DNA of 10,361 nt from Candidatus Melainabacteria bacterium (GTDB taxonomy: Bacteria; Cyanobacteriota; Vampirovibrionia; Obscuribacterales; Obscuribacteraceae), in assembly GCA_016209785.1 (NCBI GenBank), contig JACQVM010000231.1:1-10361 (forward strand). Reading direction: 5' to 3'. Under the pieces are notes generated by a model. The model had not been told where the DNA came from and did no database searches. It saw only the letters and a list, made by a program, of their open reading frames with translations. Shown here piece after piece: positions 6,587-10,361 of the stretch (position 1 is its first letter; each line of letters starts with the position of its first letter). Made by a program: the position numbers and the translations under genes.

Positions 6587-8041
6587 GTGAGAAGAGATCG
6601 AAAGTTGCAACAGACGATGGCTCATCTGCTTATGTGTGCTTTTCTGTTGTCGACTAGTGCAGGCATGGCTGAAGATGCCGCACCTCAATCTGCTGCATAT
6701 ATGCCTACCTCGAAAGAAGAAGTATTAGCAGGAAATCCTATTAAGCTTACTGTGACTAAGGAAGTGCCGCAGTCGGACTTCCTCAACATAACAGGCAATC
6801 TGTCACTGGCTGAGGCAGTGCAAATTGGAATCAAGAACAATTTTACGTTGCAGATATCGGAGCAGTCCTGGTTAATCTCCAAGTTTCAGGCACGGTCGGA
6901 GTTTGGCAAGCTTGGACCAACGATTACCGTGAATCCGTTTTATGCCACCTCTTCCTTGGATCAAATGTTGTTCTTGCAATCTGATGGCAGTATACATGCT
7001 CCCATGCAGCCAATCATTCGAGGCACGTCGTTTCATACATTGTTTGCTGGCACACAACCACTGTTTGCTAGCGGCCGGCTTTGGTCTGGCTATAAGGCCT
7101 CACGAGCAGTAGAGCGTCAGACACTGGCTGCTTATCGAGCTCACCGAATTGCAACTGCACTTAAGGTTAAGGAGGCTTATCTGGAATCAGCGCTTAATGA
7201 GGCTCGCACGCAAGTTGCATCTGACTATGTGCGATTGCGTGAGTGGAGTACTGGCAATATGAAAGAGAAAATGGAGCATGGTAAAGCTCCTCCGGCAGAT
7301 TACCTGAGGGAGGCCTCCGAATTAGCTAAAGCAAAGGCAGATCTCAACAATGGCTACAGGGCTCTGAATAACTCCTTGATTAAGTTGAAAGTGGTCTTGG
7401 CAATAGATCCAATCTCGCAAATTGAGCTTAAGGACCAGCTTGAGTACTCCAAGACGCCATATGACGTAAGCAGATATCTTGCCGAGGCTGTAAAGATGAG
7501 ACCAGAAATTGAGCAGGCCAACGAAAAAATTAAAGAGATGCAAGCTAGGCGTGTGGTTGCTTGGAGCCAAATCTTGCCGCAGATAAATCTTTATGGTCTG
7601 ACAAGCAATGGGGTGGGCACTACACCAGGTGTCGATGGCGCTGTCAGCGGCCGGTGGGGTGGGTTCGTTAGTGTTCTTGGTAGCTGGACTTTGTTTGAAT
7701 CTGGGGTTCATATGAACTTAATTAGAGCCGCAGGGGTTGCTATCAAGCAAGCTGAAATTGCCAAGAAGGATACGAAGCTGAAGATTTACCAGGATGTGTG
7801 GCAGGGTTGGATTGATCTTGATCTAGCGCTGCGCAACGTGGAACTAGCACAAAGCCAGGTGAGGTCTGCCGAAGAGGATTACAGGCTTTTTCAAAGGAGA
7901 TACGAGGTAGGCAAGTCTATTGCTCTTGAAGCCTTTGACGCAGCAGTGAAGCTGTTTCAAGCTCGATTGGATGAGCTTGAAGCTATTTACCAGTACCGGC
8001 TGGCACAGGAGCGCTTGACCTGGGCTAGTGGCAATATATAA
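6587..8041 (+). CDS. TolC-family outer-membrane efflux protein
   Basis: The 484-residue protein is the outer-membrane channel expected to complete the tripartite pump. GTG 6587 is chosen because AGAAGGGGG (6568-6576) lies 10 nt ahead and because it gives a complete signal peptide: basic MRRDRK, a hydrophobic core, and cleavage after GMA at 26-28. An ATG at 6620 would remove the basic region. The mature protein shows two outer-membrane efflux repeats. The first begins LSLAEAVQIGIKNNFTL and includes a long helix from RIATALKVKEAYLESALNEA. The second begins at about residue 295 (YLAEAVKMRPEI) and ends in coiled helices with ELAQSQVRSAEEDYRL and QYRLAQERLTW. Beta segments such as LFASGRL and WTLFESG fit the barrel strands. 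No lipobox is seen. The gene starts 7 nt after the previous stop and is the last of the operon, followed by 148 nt of non-coding DNA. Confidence 0.92.
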   Translation: MRRDRKLQQTMAHLLMCAFLLSTSAGMAEDAAPQSAAYMPTSKEEVLAGNPIKLTVTKEVPQSDFLNITGNLSLAEAVQIGIKNNFTLQISEQSWLISKFQARSEFGKLGPTITVNPFYATSSLDQMLFLQSDGSIHAPMQPIIRGTSFHTLFAGTQPLFASGRLWSGYKASRAVERQTLAAYRAHRIATALKVKEAYLESALNEARTQVASDYVRLREWSTGNMKEKMEHGKAPPADYLREASELAKAKADLNNGYRALNNSLIKLKVVLAIDPISQIELKDQLEYSKTPYDVSRYLAEAVKMRPEIEQANEKIKEMQARRVVAWSQILPQINLYGLTSNGVGTTPGVDGAVSGRWGGFVSVLGSWTLFESGVHMNLIRAAGVAIKQAEIAKKDTKLKIYQDVWQGWIDLDLALRNVELAQSQVRSAEEDYRLFQRRYEVGKSIALEAFDAAVKLFQARLDELEAIYQYRLAQERLTWASGNI

Positions 8042-8110
8042 GCAAGAATCTGGTTGTTTGCTTGGATTTGATTAGGAAGAAACAAGTAGTTATTATTCAA
8101 GGCTTAAGGG

Positions 8111-8141
8111 CTTGCTTTTTGATTTTTTTTCAATAAGCAGG
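8111..8141 (+). promoter_or_regulatory. A/T-rich hairpin with an all-T loop between tolC-like gene and nosZ
   Basis: TGCTTTTTGA (8113-8122) pairs with TCAATAAGCA (8130-8139) at nine of ten positions, closing a loop of seven T. The outer bases 8111-8112 and 8140-8141 add one G-C and one G-T pair. A short CAAG/CTTG stem (8098-8101 with 8111-8114) sits just upstream and overlaps its first arm. With its following T-rich run, that stem might act as a weak intrinsic terminator for the efflux operon. Terminator, attenuator or protein-binding dyad are all possible. Confidence 0.35.
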
Positions 8142-8158
8142 TAGTTGCGGTATATAGT
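8119..8158 (+). promoter_or_regulatory. Candidate nosZ promoter with an off-spaced FNR/CRP-like dyad
   Basis: TTGA (8119-8122) and TCAA (8130-8133) are the half-site cores of the FNR family. They are separated by 7 nt here, where the FNR consensus (TTGAT-N4-ATCAA) has 6. A possible -10 element, TATATA or TATAGT, lies at 8151-8158, and no good -35 box is seen at the proper distance. That is typical of activator-dependent promoters. The dyad centre (8126) would lie about 37-40 nt before the predicted transcription start near 8163-8166, close to the class II activator position of -41.5. Respiratory nos genes are often controlled by FNR-type regulators. The extra base makes this only a weak candidate. 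Confidence 0.28.
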
Positions 8159-8189
8159 GGCACGGCATAGATTTATGGGGCAATGAAAA

Positions 8190-10178
8190 ATGACGAGCGT
8201 GATGAAAGGTACTAGACACGGCCAGTGGTGCTGTGTGCTGGTGGTACTGTTAGCAGTAAGCCTTACTGCATGCTCACCAAGACAGCAGGGATTGGTTGGC
8301 AATGCTAATGCAAATGCAGCCGAAAAGGTCTACGTTGCGCCAGGAAAGTACGACAAATACTATGCTTTTCTGTCGGGTGGATACAACGGACAGGTGTCGG
8401 TATATGGGTTGCCGTCAGGTAGACTGTTTAAGATCATTCCGGTGTTTTCTGTTGATCCTGATAGTGGTTATGGATATTCAGAAGAAACAAAGTCGCTGCT
8501 TATGACCTCCTACGGTTTCCTTCCGTGGGACGATAGCCACCACCCACAGTTATCAATGAGCAATGGGACCCCCGATGGCAGGTGGTTGTTTATCAATGGT
8601 AACAATACGCCACGGATTGCCAGAATTGATTTGAGAACCTTTGAAACAGTAGAGACACTTGAGCTTCCTAATTCAGCTGGCAACCATGCTTCTCCGTTTA
8701 CTTCCATGAACTCTGAGTATGTTGCCTCGGCAACACGATTTAGCATTCCTGTTCCGAATCAGGATGTGCCAATCTCCAGCTATAAAAAGAACATGAAAGG
8801 GATCCTTTCATTTGTAAAGGTCGATCCTAAGACAGGCCAAATGAATCTTGCTTTTCAAGTGTTGGTGCCTGGTTTTAATTATGATATTTGCCATTTTGGC
8901 AAAGGTCCTTCAAAGGACTGGTGCTTTTTTAGCTGTTACAACTCGGAGCAGGCAAACACGCTCTTGGAAGTTAATGCCTCACAATTTGACAAGGATTTTA
9001 CATTAGCCATTAACTGGAAAAGGGCTGAAGCGTATGCGTCCAGTGGAAAAGGTAAGTTAATGCCAGCTGTTTACTTTCATAACATGATGAATCAAGCACG
9101 TATAGCCAGTTCAACCAAGCTTGATAAGGCCATGGTTCTTGCTAGCGATCAATGTCCGGATATGATGTACTACATTCCTACACCAAAATCACCACACGGA
9201 CTTAACGTGGACCCCAGCGGAGAATACATGGTGGCTGGCGGTAAACTAGCAGCAACGGTGCCAGTGTTCTCATTTGCTAAAATGCTTCAGGCAATTGACA
9301 GCAAGGCTTTTGAGACAACGGTTGCTGCTATCCCTGTGCTCAGGTACGAAGCGGTGCTGAAAGGGGAAGTGCAAAATCCATGTCTTGGACCGTTGCATGA
9401 TGAGTTTGACGATAAGGGTTTTGCTTATACAACAGGCTTTATTAGCTCAAATATTGCCAAGTGGAATCTGGCGACTCGCCAAGTTGTTGATACCATTGCT
9501 ACATATTACTCTCCGGGACATTTGATGATTCCTGGAGGAGATACAATGAAGCCTTCTGGACAATATTGTGTAGCTCTCAATAAGATTACCAAAGATCGTT
9601 ATCTGCCTACTGGTCCGGAGCTTTGCCACTCAGCACAGCTCATTGATATCTCAGGGGAGAGAATGAAGCTCTTGCTTGATTTCCCAACCGTTGGTGAGCC
9701 ACATTATGCTCAGGCAATTGCATCTGACAAGATTATGGGTAATTCGCTGAAAATCTTTGACTTAAGTTCAAATGGCAACCCATTTGCCATTAAAGATGCC
9801 AGTGATGCTAAGGTGGTGCGTCAGGGTAAGGATGTTCATGTTTATATGGGCTGCATCCGCTCTCGCTTCCTGCCGGACAACATTGAGGGAATAAAGGTTG
9901 GTGATGCCGTCTACTTTCATGTCACCAGTCTTGAGCAAGATTGGGGTATTGGGCATGGCTTTGCGCTGCAGGGAGCGCAAGTGCCTAATGTTCGTGTGAT
10001 GTCTGGTGAAACCAGAACGGTTGTCTGGAAACCACAAAAGCCAGGCATATATCCCTTCTATTGCACTGACTTCTGCTCCGCGTTGCACCAGGAGATGCAA
10101 GGCTATGTTAGAGTGTCACCTTCTGGATCCAATGTTCCCCTTTGCTGGGCAGGGGGTGGGGACAGTAATTGCAAGTAG
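8190..10178 (+). CDS. nosZ: Nitrous oxide reductase, clade II (Sec/lipoprotein type)
   Basis: NosZ reduces N2O to N2 in the periplasm, the last step of denitrification, using the copper centres CuZ and CuA. The 662-residue length fits clade II. The N-terminus has no twin-arginine motif. It has a hydrophobic core and a clear lipobox, L-T-A-C28, predicting a lipid-anchored protein exported by Sec. The beta-propeller domain has all seven CuZ histidines in their usual contexts: H117 and H118 (DSHHPQ), H235 (YDICHFGKG), H336 (SPHG), H403 (LHDEF), H444 (PGHLM) and H505 (EPHYA). The C-terminal cupredoxin domain carries the CuA ligands H589 (GHGF), C625, C629, H633 and M636, with the CTDFC spacing typical of clade II. 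ATG 8190 follows GGGG at 8177-8180. ATG 8202 is an alternative that keeps the lipobox. An extra tail after the CuA domain contains C652 and C661. The gene is separated by 148 nt from the efflux operon and is followed closely by another nos-type gene. Confidence 0.97.
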   Translation: MTSVMKGTRHGQWCCVLVVLLAVSLTACSPRQQGLVGNANANAAEKVYVAPGKYDKYYAFLSGGYNGQVSVYGLPSGRLFKIIPVFSVDPDSGYGYSEETKSLLMTSYGFLPWDDSHHPQLSMSNGTPDGRWLFINGNNTPRIARIDLRTFETVETLELPNSAGNHASPFTSMNSEYVASATRFSIPVPNQDVPISSYKKNMKGILSFVKVDPKTGQMNLAFQVLVPGFNYDICHFGKGPSKDWCFFSCYNSEQANTLLEVNASQFDKDFTLAINWKRAEAYASSGKGKLMPAVYFHNMMNQARIASSTKLDKAMVLASDQCPDMMYYIPTPKSPHGLNVDPSGEYMVAGGKLAATVPVFSFAKMLQAIDSKAFETTVAAIPVLRYEAVLKGEVQNPCLGPLHDEFDDKGFAYTTGFISSNIAKWNLATRQVVDTIATYYSPGHLMIPGGDTMKPSGQYCVALNKITKDRYLPTGPELCHSAQLIDISGERMKLLLDFPTVGEPHYAQAIASDKIMGNSLKIFDLSSNGNPFAIKDASDAKVVRQGKDVHVYMGCIRSRFLPDNIEGIKVGDAVYFHVTSLEQDWGIGHGFALQGAQVPNVRVMSGETRTVVWKPQKPGIYPFYCTDFCSALHQEMQGYVRVSPSGSNVPLCWAGGGDSNCK

Positions 10179-10192
10179 TGAAGGCTCCTAGT

Positions 10193-10361
10193 ATGGATAA
10201 AATCTCGCGCTGGCTGATGTGTGCTGCTTCGTTTGTTCTTGCTGGTGTATATTTTTTGCCGCTATGGCAGGTCAGATTGATTGCGCCTGAATATCCCGAA
10301 GGGCTGCGAATGATTATTTGGTTGACGAGGGTTTCAGGGGGAGGACCAAATGATCTCTACA
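10193..10361 (+). CDS. Membrane protein of the nos cluster (N-terminal part, cut by window edge)
   Basis: The frame is open from ATG 10193 to the window end (56 complete codons). AAGG at 10181-10184 lies 8 nt before it, which favours this start over an in-frame GTG at 10178 that overlaps the nosZ stop as TAGTG. The protein begins MDKISRWLM, has a hydrophobic segment at about 8-24, and continues FLPLWQVRLIAPEYPEGL, then MIIWLTRVSGGGPNDLY. The pattern LPxWxVxLxAPxYPEGLxMxIW is one I associate with small membrane proteins found beside clade II nosZ genes. It may correspond to the membrane protein called NosB in some epsilonproteobacterial clusters, but I cannot confirm that identity. Its role is probably NosZ maturation or electron supply, inferred from position only. 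Confidence 0.75.
   Translation, partial: MDKISRWLMCAASFVLAGVYFLPLWQVRLIAPEYPEGLRMIIWLTRVSGGGPNDLY

Noticed and set aside
8040..8063. AAGCAA...TTGCTT inverted repeat right after the TolC-like gene as a terminator
   Set aside because: The 6-bp A/T-rich stem has a 12-nt loop and no following T-run, so it would be too weak to stop transcription.
8183..8215. ATG at 8183 as an alternative nosZ start
   Set aside because: It is in another frame and meets a stop within about 10 codons. The signal peptide and lipobox require the frame starting at 8190 or 8202.
10006..10191. 61-codon plus-strand open frame overlapping the 3' end of nosZ
   Set aside because: It is out of frame with the CuA-ligand region, which is clearly coding in the nosZ frame, and has no domain or start signal of its own.
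1..10361. CRISPR arrays, tRNA or rRNA genes, insertion sequences or integrase-linked sites
   Set aside because: No regularly spaced repeats, cloverleaf-like sequences, ribosomal RNA motifs, transposase-like reading frames or paired terminal repeats were seen by eye.

Overview
The window comes from a diderm (Gram-negative-type) bacterium. It encodes an outer-membrane TolC-type channel, a periplasm-spanning RND efflux system and a periplasmic nitrous oxide reductase. Base composition looks intermediate (roughly mid-40s to 50% GC by eye). Several genes appear to start at GTG or TTG. The nitrous oxide reductase is of the clade II (Sec-exported, 'atypical') type, which occurs in many phyla, so I do not assign a taxon. 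All convincing genes lie on the plus strand.

Layout. (1) Positions 1-113 hold the last 36 codons of a membrane protein. (2) Positions 114-202 are non-coding and carry two interleaved inverted repeats. (3) Positions 203-613 encode a small secreted Cys-rich protein. (4) Positions 614-763 are non-coding, with a candidate promoter whose spacer is a 14-bp dyad and, further down, a 13-bp palindrome. (5) Positions 764-8041 form a tightly packed five-gene operon with overlapping or nearly abutting genes. In order these are a secreted Cys/His protein, an RND adaptor carrying a heavy-metal-binding domain, a large RND permease, a small membrane-anchored Spy/CnrX-like protein, and a TolC-family outer-membrane protein. 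(6) Positions 8042-8189 are an intergenic region with an A/T-rich hairpin that resembles an off-spaced FNR/CRP-type site just upstream of a possible -10 element. (7) Positions 8190-10178 encode NosZ, the nitrous oxide reductase, with all the expected CuZ histidines and CuA ligands and a lipoprotein signal peptide. (8) From 10193 to the window edge is the start of a membrane protein of a type I associate with clade II nos clusters.

How the genes may work together. The operon at 764-8041 should build a tripartite efflux machine (inner-membrane pump, adaptor, outer-membrane channel). The adaptor's metal-binding domain and the flanking Cys/His-rich secreted proteins point to copper, silver or another soft metal as the substrate. 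NosZ needs six copper atoms per monomer, all inserted in the periplasm, so placing a metal efflux and handling operon directly upstream of nosZ makes biological sense. Whether the two are functionally or transcriptionally linked is inference. The most unusual points are the metal-binding domain inserted near the C-terminus of the adaptor, an RND permease that keeps the Asp-Asp proton-relay pair but has Thr where drug pumps have the TM10 lysine, extra C-terminal cysteines on NosZ, and the structured intergenic regions.
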